From: Helianthus annuus
Lineage: Eukaryota; Streptophyta; Magnoliopsida; Asterales; Asteraceae
Length of the DNA: 64,000 nt
Reading direction: 5' to 3'
NCBI RefSeq assembly: GCF_002127325.2
Contig: NC_035437.2
Location: 169,056,265-169,120,264, forward strand
A program made the position numbers and the translations under genes. The number at the start of each line of letters is the position of its first letter. Within the stretch, counting starts at the first letter, position 1. The notes under the pieces were generated by a model. That model was not told the DNA's origin. It worked only from the letters and a program-made list of their open reading frames with translations, and did no database searches. Positions 45,773-59,948 of the stretch are shown here, piece by piece.

Positions 45773-47009
45773 TAGGGCTGTTCAAACCACGCGACGCTCG
45801 TTCGGAAAATGCTCGTTCGATTTGACGTTCGGTTGTAAACGAGCAGCTCTGCTCGGTTCTGTTTGTAAACGAGCCAAGCAGAGCATGAGCAAAGGTCCGC
45901 TCGGCACGGTTCGACTCGAATTATTATTTTTAATTAGAATATATATATAAATATACACAAACATATATAAACATGTATATACACATATATAAGTTATAAA
46001 TATATATACACCACACCTATATATACACACATACATATATACTTAAATATAAATTAAACTTATAGTTTTATATATACCACTCTAGGTGAGGGTTATCTTG
46101 AGAACGCTAAATATTGCGAGAACCGTGAGAACGAATAAAAAAACCAATCAAAACCATTTTTTTTAATACAAATCTCATTGTAATTAAGATACAACATCAA
46201 AAAAAGAATTTACAACATCAAATAATTCATTTCTCCTTTCAAAATCACTTTTTTTAGATTTTTTTGCATAGGTGTAAATATAACAGATTTACACATGTGT
46301 AAATTTTCTTTTTTTTTTTACGAATTCACGTAAATTTAAACGTGTAAATTAAATTTCTAACATTGTATTCGAATAATAATGATAAGTGTCGAAAAAAAAA
46401 TTGAATTTGATTCGGTTTTTGACCAAGTTCTCACGGTTTTTTCATTTGTTCTCACGGTTCTCACAATATTTAGCGTTCTCATTTAAATCCTCCCCTGCCA
46501 CTCTATTATATTTCGGTCCACTATATACAAATTTACAACTATATGTATACTGACTAGCCAAATCACGTCAATAAAAAATTAATATCAAATCTAAAAGTTA
46601 AACCCTTAACCGATAAAGGACAGTTTGCTCATCGCCTCAATGTTTCATGTCGTTACCTTAAGTCGATCGTCTCCTGCTCTCAACGTCATTATTCGTGCAA
46701 TACGATCATCGCCTTGTCGGCGACAACATTGTTATTCAAAAGAAAAATATTATGCTATAAAATGTATCTGTTTTTTAAAGACATGAAAACTTGAGACCCA
46801 ACATTATCACTATCTCTCTCAACAAATTTAACTCGGACAACACAGTTGTCCAAATCGCTCGAACTTCACTCGGAATATTTATTGCTCGAAAAATATTCGC
46901 TTGATTTGAAGCTCGGGTTTAAATGATCCGCTCCGCTTGATTCGGTTTGTAAATGAGCCAAGCATGAGCAAACATCCGCTCAATTCAGCTCGACTCGTAG
47001 ACAACCCTA
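45773..47009. mobile_element. hAT-like element with GCTCG/CGAGC sub-terminal repeats, upstream of PCO
   Basis: The left end TAGGGCTGTTCAAAC and the inverse right end TTAGGGTTGTCTACGAG are inverted repeats. Sub-terminal clusters of GTAAACGAGC / GAGCCAAGC occur at both ends. The 8-bp flanks GTCTGGAG and ATTTGAAG differ only by three transitions (C/T or G/A), compatible with an old target duplication that has undergone deamination. A smaller hAT MITE is nested at 46085-46497. The right end is about 157 bp before the PCO start codon. Confidence 0.72.
46085..46497. mobile_element. Nested hAT-type MITE, 413 bp
   Basis: Perfect 8-bp duplication CCACTCTA at 46077-46084 and 46498-46505. Long imperfect TIR: GAGAACGCTAAATATTGCGA, then GAACCGTGAGAAC, at the left, and the inverse (GAGAACGCTAAATATTGTGA, then GAACCGTGAGAAC) at the right. 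It shares the GAACCGTGAGAAC motif with TA-train elements M4, M6 and M8. Confidence 0.88.
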
Positions 47010-47165
47010 ATTTGAAGTTCGAATTACCTAAATATGTCCCAAACCCACCCCACCCACCCACCCCATCGGCCATTGCCATGGCGGTTGGAGGGTTACATTT
47101 GTAATTACGCTATTACCCCTTGGTCATCAACCGTGAACAACCAGAGCACCACCAACACAGCAGCA

Positions 47166-50100
47166 ATGAGCAGAAGCAGATATTTTGGGCTCTCGAACCC
47201 CTTCACCTCCAATTCCACCACCACCATGTTCTTCCAGAGGCTCTTTGCCATGGCTAATTACTCCTCTTCTTCCTCACCTAAAACCTCCATTCAAGCTCTA
47301 TACGACACCTGTAAGAACAACTTAACGCCCTCATCCTCACCGTCTCCTCAACTCATCCACGATCTCTCTTCTAAACTCGGTATTATCATTATTATGCCCT
47401 AATTTCTATTATGCATACCTCATTGTTTTCTTAACTTCGAATGATTTTGTTACAAGTTTATTATTTGTAAATGTGAATTGATATCACTAATTGACTGTGC
47501 TGATTCTGTTGCTAGACTGTTAGTGATCAATTTGTTGCAAATTGGAGATTAATTTACATTAGAAATGATTTGGTTTTCGATAAGTGATAGTTATAAGCTT
47601 TAAGAGAGGCTCAATTAGGCATGAATGTCTTTGTAATTCTTATCAAATGTTAATGTGTTATCTGATGATTGTGTGTGTTTATATCATTCATTTTCATCAA
47701 TGTATTATGTATACAGGAGTTACATGATGTGTGATAACTATCACTATGTCGTGTTAGACTATTAGCATATTTGAGTAATTAATTTGATTGCATATCATCA
47801 TTACATGCTTATATGTAGCAGATACTTCAGTCATAGTTTAAGCTCTAAGAAAGGCTCAGTTAGGCGGCATGTGTATCTTTGTAATTCTTGTTAAATGTTA
47901 GTGCTTTTTATGATAATTGTGTGAGTTTGAATTATTTGTTCAGATCGATCTAGATATGAGTTACATGTGTGATAGCTTCTGTATATAGTATTAGACTATG
48001 TGTGAGGTTCATTGGGGAACACTAAAAAAGGGGGGAACAGTGGGGAACCGACTCAAACGAACTCCGATTGGACTCATTCCAGCGGCGTTGGAACCGTCTC
48101 GTCGAACCCTAACTAGGATCTCTTAACCCTAAACCCTAAATTATAACCCCTAAACCCTAAATATATTAGGGTTTGGCTTTTAGGGTTTAGCTTTAGGGTT
48201 TAGCCTTAGGGTTTAGCTTTAGGGTTTAGAGTTTAGCTTTAGGGTTTAGAGTTTAGCTTTAGGTTAGCCTTTAGGGTTTAACTTTTAGGGTTTATAGTTT
48301 AGATTTTACGGTTTAGCTTAGGTTTTAGCCTTATTTTTTTAGCTTTAGGGTTTAGAGTTTAGGAGTTAGGATTTAGGGTTTAGGGTTAAGAGATCTTAGT
48401 TAGGGTTCGATGAGCCGGTTCCAACGCCGCTGGAATGAGTCCAATCGGAGTTCGTTTGAGCCGGTTCCCCGTTGTTCCCCACTTTTTTAGTGTTCCCCAA
48501 TGAACCTTCCCCATTAGACTATTAGGCATTAATATATATGATTGATCAATTTGATTGCATATCATCATTACATGCTTACATGTAGCGAATACTTCAATGA
48601 TAGTTATAAGCTCTAAGAGAGGCTCAACTAGGCATCAGTGTTTTTTGTAGTTCTTTAAGTGTGTTAGTTTGAATCGTTCATTTTTAGATCAATCTAGATA
48701 GGAGTTACATGTGTGATAACTTCAGTATACACTATTAGACTGTTAGCATATTTGAGTAACCAATTTGATTGCATGAGATCATTACAAGCTTACATATAGA
48801 AATATGGCATATGTACATGATTTATATGCAAAAAAATAGTTATCTCTTTGAGATATGTGTAAACGGATATTTGCATTTGACATTATTAATTCATTATGTT
48901 AATAATTGAGAAATTGGAATATGTTGTATCCTAGTTGTTAAAAGCCATCGCCTCTTGCGCCTAGGCCCATTTTTCAGGCGAGGCGAGGCAGTTGCGCCTT
49001 GAGTCGAAGAAATTGCGCTTTAATTCTCCAAGTGATGGTTCAGGTGCACATTCATGCGAGATTCCTAGATTCCGGAGAGTTTCCGGCCAAATTTTCTAAA
49101 TTCCGGCAAGATTCTCGCCAGATCCGTACTTTTATCCAAGGAAAACTACTTTTCTACACTAATACACTAATAATATTTTAGAACCTTTGGTACTAAATAA
49201 ATGATATAAAGTGTTATATAATAGATTTTGTTTATTTTATTTAAAGAATAGTATTCTTTTTCTAATACATAATATATTTTTAATTTTTTTTCATTATGCG
49301 CTTTATTTTTCTCAGGCCCTTGCTTTTTTTGTGCTTTGCGCCTAGGCCCCAGGCGAGGCCTATGCGCCTTGAGTGCGCCTAGCGCCTTTAATAACTATGT
49401 GTTGTATGATTTATTTCTGTTGGGGAAGTATTGATGAATAATGTTTTGCACTTTTGCAGATACGCTTGGTCCTGCTGATGTTGGGCTGAGAGAGGAAAAC
49501 CAAGAGGACGATCGAGGTCATGGTTTTTCTATGCCTAATATTCCCAGTAGGATAGACCGTTGGGCCCAACCGATAACATATGTGGAACTAAGTGAAAGCG
49601 ATAGTTTTACTGTAAGCCCTACTCTTTCCCCCCCTTTTCACTCACAAGTTCCAACTCTTTTTAATATGGGGTTATTAGATTTTATCAACCCCAACTATTG
49701 GCTATTGGCCGTTGCCACCCTTAAATATCACTTTGACGTCCGTCACCCCCAACTTAACACTTAGTGTGTTCTGTCACCAAGTCGTTAACTGATCACTAAC
49801 TTTTGATCCTGTTACTATACTTTTGGGGGTGTCATAGGGATCTTAGGACACCCCAAAAGTATAGTAACGAGATCAAAAGTTAGTGATCAGTTAACAACTT
49901 GGTGACAGAACACAATAAGTGTTAAGTTGGGGGTGGCGGGCGTCAAAGTGATAGTTGGGGGTGGCAGCAGCCAATAGCCAATAGTTAAGGGTTATAAAAT
50001 CTAATAACCCTTTTAATATGTGCTAGAATATCAATAACCGCTAATAAAAGATTATCAAAAACACCATTGAGAGAAAAAAAAATAGAGGTTTGAACTTGTT

Positions 50101-52133
50101 TCATAGTAATTTCAGGCATGTTTTAAAAGACGACGATTTTGAATGCAGATGTGTATGTTTTGCTTCCCCACTTCCTCAGTTATTCCGCTACACGATCATC
50201 CAGGAATGACTGTTTTGAGCAAGGTCTTGTATGGTTCCTTGCATGTGAAAGGTTATGATTGGGTTGAACCACCTTGCATCAAGATTTCAAAGGGAATTTC
50301 TCGAGCTCCAGGTCCTATTCTGGAACTTACCATGGACTTTCGTTACTATTAAAATTAACATGTTTTTTCTCCCGTTTGTTATTTCCACTCTCATTCGTTA
50401 TACATCTTTTAGTACTAATTACAGTTTTTAATTACATGATACGAAAACAGCAGAGCGTTATTAGATTTCTGTAATCTCCATGAATTTTGGCTTCTTGTTA
50501 GAGGTGGCAATTTCAATCCCCTTACTTCTGAATGGGTTTATTTACGCTATGTTTTGGCTTGAAATGGATCAAATAAAAAAGTTAGCTGAACAGGGAATGA
50601 GTTGAAACATTTCCTAAATTGTATTTTGAGTAAAGTAAACGGATGGTTCCTGTGGTTTACCAAAATTTTGGATTTGGTTCCTGGCTTTCCAAAAGTACAC
50701 GGATGGTCCCTGTGGTTTGTACTTTGTAACGCATTTAGTCCCCAGCCAAGTAGCCAACAAATCTAAAGGTTTTAGCAGGTCCAAGTTAGGGACTAAATGC
50801 GTTATAAAGTGCAAACCACAGGGACCATCCATGTACTTTTGGTAAAAGCTAGGGACTACATGCATCACAAGTGTAAACCACAAGGACCATCCGTGTACTT
50901 TTACAACGATAGGGACCAACTACAAAATTTTGGTAAACCACAAGGACCATCCATGTTCTTTATTCTTGTATTTTTAATGCATACAACCGGCAAAATCTGT
51001 TGTTAAAATTTTACATTATTACTTTAATTAATGATATATGTAATCATAGGGTAGGGATAGTGTACATTAATTCAGAAGTGTGAGAAGTGTATTATAACAC
51101 TATATAACACCATATAAACACCGTATAACATTATGTAACGCCATATAACACTATATGACACTATATAACAATATATAACGCTATACATCTATCATAGACA
51201 TGCTATCAGACAAACTATAGTGTTATATTTGTTATATAGTGTTATATAGTGTTACATAGTGTTATATGGTGTTATATGGTGTTACATATTGTTGTATGGT
51301 GTTATATAGTGTTATATATAGTGTTATAATACACTTCTCACACTTCTGGATTAATGTCCAGGATCCTCTACCTGTAATCATATTTAAGCATAAAATATTT
51401 ATAAGAATAAAAAAAAAATGGACAAAAGAGGTGTTTGTTGGTCAAACTGTAATAATAATGCATTTTGACCTATAACCTCTTAGCCAACCGCCCATCTTGC
51501 ATCTCAGTTTCTTTGAATGTCAAGAATTATTTGAACGGATTGTTGGTCTTAAATTTAATTATTTGTATATTATCATATACAACCTTCACATCTCAATTTT
51601 AAGTATAGAAGTGCCGAATGTTGATGGAATTCCTTTAATAGTTAGGTTAGCAAAGCTGTCTGTGGACAAAGTTCTTTCTGCACCATGTACTACTTCAGTT
51701 TTGTATCCAAACACGGGAGGAAATCTTCATTGTTTTACTGCTGTCACCTCTTGTGCTGTTCTCGACATTCTCACACCTCCATACGAAGAATCTGCCGGCA
51801 GAAAATGTACTTATTACCGTGATTACCCCTACTCTAGCTTCCGTAAGTTCTTACTCTTTTTTGCACGCGAATCTCATTCTTAGTTTTGTGAATTTTAATC
51901 AGATACTGTAAAGGTAGCAATTTTGACCCATTTACATATGAATTGATCGGTAGGGTTAAGTTTTACTTTTACGTCATGTTGTCCCGTTTGAATAAAATTC
52001 TGTTTCCATAGGAAACGGAGATGAGCCTATTGATGGAAAAGAAGATGAGTATGCATGGCTGGAAGAGATAGAGACACCGGATGATCTCTATATGCGACAA
52101 GGCATGTATGCGGGCCCACCTATTCAGATCTAG
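47166..52133 (+). CDS. Plant cysteine oxidase (PCO), 294 aa, five exons
   Basis: Coding exons: 47166-47379, 49460-49611, 50149-50311, 51609-51842, 52012-52133, all with GT-AG borders and consistent phases. The product uses O2 to oxidise N-terminal Cys of ERF-VII factors and VRN2 to sulfinic acid, feeding the Arg/Cys N-degron pathway: an oxygen sensor in cytosol/nucleus. Visible features: [12 protein letters not shown] start of the domain, cupin Fe(II) ligands His137 and His139 in PLHDHPGMT, and His217 in GGNLHCF, then [12 protein letters not shown] near the C-terminus, all diagnostic of PCO/ADO family. The start at 47166 ([11 protein letters not shown]) is preferred; ATGs at 47226 and 47250 are alternatives, and the conserved domain begins only after them. 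Introns 1-3 contain four foldback MITEs and a tandem repeat, which makes the gene long. The PCO subclade is not resolved. Confidence 0.93.
47595..48790 (+). repeat. Three tandem copies of a unit of about 245 bp in PCO intron 1
   Basis: Units start near AGCT(C/T)TAAGA(G/A)AGGCTCA at 47596, 47841 and 48610. Each runs through GGAGTTACATG.TGTGATA and TATTAGACT to TTGCATATCATCATTACA(T)GCTTA. The second unit is interrupted by the MULE MITE at 48000-48512, so triplication preceded that insertion. Confidence 0.85.
48000..48512. mobile_element. MULE-type foldback MITE with telomere-like core (PCO intron 1)
   Basis: Perfect 10-bp duplication ATTAGACTAT (47990-47999, 48513-48522). Long TIR of about 130 bp: GGTTCATTGGGGAACACTAA, then GGGGAACCG.CTCAAACGAA, then CGGCGTTGGAACCG, mirrored at the other end. 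The centre (48125-48385) consists of TTTAGGG / CCCTAAA-like repeats. It is non-autonomous. Confidence 0.92.
49669..50010. mobile_element. MULE-type foldback MITE (PCO intron 2)
   Basis: Perfect 10-bp duplication TTTTAATATG at 49659-49668 and 50011-50020. Nearly the whole 342 bp is two inverted arms of about 165 bp (GGGTTATTAGATTTTAT...; CCAACTATTGGCTATTGGC...; CACTAACTTTTGATC...) with a short loop near 49835. In the unspliced transcript it would fold into a long hairpin. Confidence 0.92.
50628..50965. mobile_element. MULE-type foldback MITE (PCO intron 3, first)
   Basis: Perfect 9-bp duplication TTGTATTTT at 50619-50627 and 50966-50974. The ends GAGTAAAGTAAACGGATGGT and the inverse GAATAAAGAACATGGATGGT are inverted. 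The arms repeat TCCCTGTGGTTTG / CAAACCACAGGGA and AACGCATTTAGTCCC. 338 bp. Confidence 0.9.
51049..51372. mobile_element. MULE-type foldback MITE with opposed 10-bp repeats (PCO intron 3, second)
   Basis: Perfect 10-bp duplication TGTAATCATA at 51039-51048 and 51373-51382. The inverted arms carry ACATTAATTCAGAAGTGTGA and GAAGTGTATTATAACACTAT. One side is ATAACACTAT-type repeats, the other their complement ATAGTGTTAT. 324 bp. Confidence 0.9.
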
Positions 52134-52601
52134 AGTTCATCAGTTACTGGTGGCTGGTGAGTGCTTGCTTCATCTGATACTAACTTTAAACTAAACTGTT
52201 TTGGTTTAGTTGTTCAAGTGGCGGCTAGGACTAACTGTGTACCTAACCCCTTTCGGTTACGTAGGTTTGTGACCATGTCGGTTTAGCTGAGTGGCTGCAT
52301 AGGTCAGAGACCAAGGTGGAGGCTTTTTATTAACCATGGTTTATGGTGCATAGTCTACATGAGCCCAGTCAAGGGTGTGAAAAGTAGGAAGCGTGGTTAC
52401 TAAAAGAAAAAATTATAAATGTTTTGTATTTACTAAGGCTTAAGTAGTAATACTTGTTTTTTTAGTCATTATTATTTCTTTTAACAGTGTAGAAAAATAG
52501 TGTGACATGCTGCTCGTTGTTCACTTGTTCATACTTATGTAGAACCCCCAGCGCCAGACTTTTCACCGCCCTCTTCTCAACAGTGGTTTATTTTAATTAA
52601 A

Positions 52602-53030
52602 GAGTGAATTTCAAAAATTGTCCTTTATCTTTATATCCATTTTCAGACGCTGTCATTTATGTTCAAAATTGACGAATTTTGTCCTTTACGTTTTCATATC
52701 ATACACGTTTTGTCCTTTGGGCCTAACTCAATTAGTTTTTTCAGTTAAATTTGGTCATATGCTTTGCACATGAGCGCATTTTTGTCAATTCAAAGGTAAA
52801 TTCAACGGCAGATTTATAGCTCAAAGCTTCTGCAACCTTTGAATTGACAAAAATGCCCTCATGTGCAAAGCATATGACCAAATTTAACTGAAAAAACTAA
52901 CTGGGTTAGGCCTAAAGGACAAAACGTGTATGATATGAAAACATAAAGGACAAAACTCATCAATTTTAAACATAAAGGACAGCGCCTGAAAATGAGTATA
53001 AAGGTAAAGGACAATCCTTGAAATTCACTC
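52602..53030. mobile_element. MULE-type foldback MITE between PCO and enolase
   Basis: 9-bp duplication TTAATTAAA at 52593-52601 and 53031-53039. The ends GAGTGAATTTCAA..ATTGTC are inverted, with arms of about 190 bp (ACGTTTTGTCCTTT, TTGGTCATATGCTTTGCACA, TTGTCAATTCAAAGGT). It sits in the intergenic gap 470 bp after the PCO stop and about 330 bp beyond the enolase stop. Confidence 0.9.
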
Positions 53031-53363
53031 TTAATTAAACTTTGTGCGATAAACCAACTTTTTTTTAACTAGATCGACAGATATATTGAAAAACAAACTT
53101 GACACAAGTATTCCTATTGGTTCATAAGAAAAGAATCCATGGCAATAACATTTTGTTCATCTCCAACAAAGGGGCCAAAAACAGATATCAAAAGTACAAA
53201 TACAAAGTTTCAAGCAACAAAACATGCAAATAGCTTTTGTTGTCCACAACCCTTCATTTTGTTATTTTCGGAAATAGTAAAAGCCTAGTAAGGTTTACAA
53301 CTCTAATTGCAGAGCTGGATAGTATCTTGCTCCATATTTTATTTCCGATTTGGCGTTCAATTC

Positions 53364-57507
<4,144 letters not shown>

Positions 57508-57567
57508 TTAATGGAGGAGGATGTATGGGAAAGTCCGCCGTGGGTGGCGGCGATTGCAGAGTGGTGT

Positions 57568-57574
57568 TTATAAG
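57568..57574 (-). promoter_or_regulatory. Candidate TATA box of the enolase gene
   Basis: The minus strand reads CCTTATAAACACC, with TTATAAA 139 bases before the start codon, in a locally GC-richer promoter. Position and sequence fit a plant TATA box. No transcription start evidence is available. Confidence 0.55.
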
Positions 57575-57783
57575 GTGTTGGTGGTAGGTGGAGGTGACGA
57601 TGTTAGGTTCTTCTGAAAAGCCAAAGGCCAGCTGAGGTGTAATTTTTTAATAATACTCTCATCACACGTGGAAAATAGTTACTTGAGTGTGTATGATTTT
57701 TGAAAAATTGCATGAAATACGTTTGTTTTTTGACTTTTTGGTAAATGGACATATTTAAAATCAGAGCTAGACTATGTTACGGG

Positions 57784-58347
57784 CAATATTTTAAATACCG
57801 GTATGAACCGGCCGGTTATACCGGTTAAACCGGATATCGGACACGAGTCCGGTACGATAAAGGCCGGTAAAACCCGAATACGGTATGTCTTATGTACCGG
57901 CGGTAAATCCGGTTTAACCGGTTCAAATCATTGAACCAGTTTGCATTATCTTAAGATTTGATTTCTTAATTTCAATAAAATACAATATTAAGGTAATATT
58001 GATCTTCCATATTTTCGGTAATTGACCTAGTGACTTCTATTCCAATAGTTCGTCGTTGTTGAAATTGTTACTCACCTCATACAATGCAATATTGTTTGTA
58101 ACTAATAAAAATATTCTTAAAATGCTTCATAGTTTACAATAAAAATAGTTGTTTTTAGATAAAACTATGATCTGTTACATAAATCTTAGTTGACATTGGA
58201 TTATTTTATGAGATGAATTTGTATTTTATAGAATTTATATGGTTAACTAGTAGCCCGGTTCAACCGCCCTATACAATCCGGTTCAACCGGTTGAACCATT
58301 TTATAGCACAACCCGGTATAACTTAAAAACCGGTTTTTAAAACATTG
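57784..58347. mobile_element. hAT-type MITE, ACCGGT-rich, 564 bp
   Basis: Perfect 8-bp duplication GTTACGGG (57776-57783, 58348-58355). TIR CAATATTTTAAATACCGGT / CAATGTTTTAAAAACCGGT. Sub-terminal ACCGG, CCGGTT and GGTTCAACCGG clusters lie at both ends. It lies about 350 bp upstream of the enolase start codon. A fragment of the same family (TGTTTTCAAAACCATACCGG) lies at about 32830 in the SOFL leader intron. Confidence 0.93.
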
Positions 58348-58355
58348 GTTACGGG

Positions 58356-59179
58356 TCGATAGTTTGCAAGGGTGAAAGAGGGCATTTTTAAATGGCTCGG
58401 GATGGTACTCGGGTTGAAAATTTTTGCTAGTGAACTCGGGATGGTATTCGCGTCTGGTGAACTTGATGCTGAAGCCGAAGAGATGACCTTTACAATTTTG
58501 AGTGCTCTATACAATTTAGGTTCATCAAGTTTAATATGGGCAAAAATAAGGTGGCACTCACTCATTGGTGGGTTCATTAGGTTTAACTAGGATTGCCCAT
58601 CACACTTTAAATGGATTAAAATAGAGTTATAATGAAGTTACAGACGTGGTGAACGGGTGGATTGATGAGGGTTTTTTTTTTTTTTGGATTATGTATTTTG
58701 TATCTTTTTAATTCTAATTTTAAACACATTGATGAGTCTACTTGTTTGATTTTGATATGATAAATTCCACCACAACTCAAACCCTGATTATTTCTATAGT
58801 AGGTTTGTATCGTCAATAAACCATACCAGTCAATTTCATGGATTCACCTCTTCAGATTGAGTCTTCATTTTAAAGCTCGAGGTCGATCCAGATCAATGAA
58901 TCCATGAAATTGACTGGTATAGTTTATTGGCTCCAGAACAATGGCAGTATCAAAGTCTGAAGATGAAGAATGGAATGTTGAGAATCATGATGAGATGCAT
59001 AACCATTGAGAAAAGTGGAGATGAATTAATGGTTTAGGGTTTTAACTGTGAAGAAAAAGGGTTATAAACATCATTTCACATATTACTAACAGTCATGCAA
59101 CCGTTGACTTGACGGAGGGTCCAAGATTGATGCAATCAAGAAATGTCAGGTGTAAGGCAGCAAGATTTTGGAAATAGGG
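58356..59179. other. Intergenic, contains a miRNA-precursor-like inverted repeat
   Basis: No protein gene is supported; the opposed open frames at 58323-58590 are shadows of each other. The notable object is a 33-bp inverted repeat at 58814-58929, described separately. Confidence 0.5.
58814..58929. repeat. 33-bp near-perfect inverted repeat with 50-nt loop
   Basis: Arms 58814-58846 and 58897-58929 pair over 33 bp with one mismatch (core ACCAGTCAATTTCATGGATT). The loop is 50 nt. No terminal duplication or MITE-like ends were found around it. The size and geometry resemble a young plant MIRNA precursor, but expression cannot be judged from sequence. Confidence 0.8.
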
Positions 59180-59187
59180 GGTTAGAG

Positions 59188-59628
59188 CAAGGTTGGAGAA
59201 CTCGCTAGTCGCTAGTCGGCCGGAGAGGTGGGGACTAGCGACTACTCGGGATTAATCGGATCGGATTTTTTATATGTAATATTTAGTTTCATGTATACAT
59301 ATACACATTTTTAGGTAAATATGTTAAGTAACTAGGTTTTGACTCTTACTCAACTCATTTTTTAAGTATACAAGACTAATTGTTGGAATTCACATGGATT
59401 GGTTGGAAACTGGCCGAAATTTAGAGGTTTTGGCCGGAATATATAGGTTTTTTGCGGGAATCGCCGATTTTTGGCCGGCCGACTAGGTCCGACTAGGTCC
59501 GACTAGGCCCGACTAGTCCCGACTAGCGATTAATTGACCAATTAACGAATAATTACTCAGTTACTTACTGGCCGACTAGTGATTAATCGTCGACTAGTCG
59601 CTCACTAGTCGCGATTTTTACAACACTG
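59188..59628. mobile_element. hAT-type MITE, CTAGTCG family, 441 bp
   Basis: 8-bp duplication GGTTAGAG / GGTAAGAG (7 of 8). TIR CAAGGTTGGAGAACTCGC and inverse CAGTGTTGTAAAAATCGC. Dense GACTAGTC/ATTAATCG motifs include a tandem GTCCGACTAG(G) run at 59485-59520. The same family as the one in enolase intron 1. Confidence 0.88.
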
Positions 59629-59948
59629 GGTAAGAGTATCAGCGACCCCAAACCTCAGGGTGTAGAACTGCAGTTTACTCTTAAAATAATCAAAACAGTT
59701 ACAGAAAAACCATATTAGCGTTTGTGTAATAAAGGAGCTTTTGTGAAATGAAGGTCAAACTTTTTGGTCTAAAAAAGGAAATTTAGTTTGTTTTAAATAA
59801 TTGATTTTACATAAGAGTTGAATTAGTGGGTGTAAACAAATCGAGCAAAAATCCTCAAGATCGGTTAGTTAAAAGGTTGAATATTAAATGAGCCCAAGCT
59901 TAAATTGAAGTGTATTTGATGAACGAGCTCAAGTCCGAGACTAAGCTT

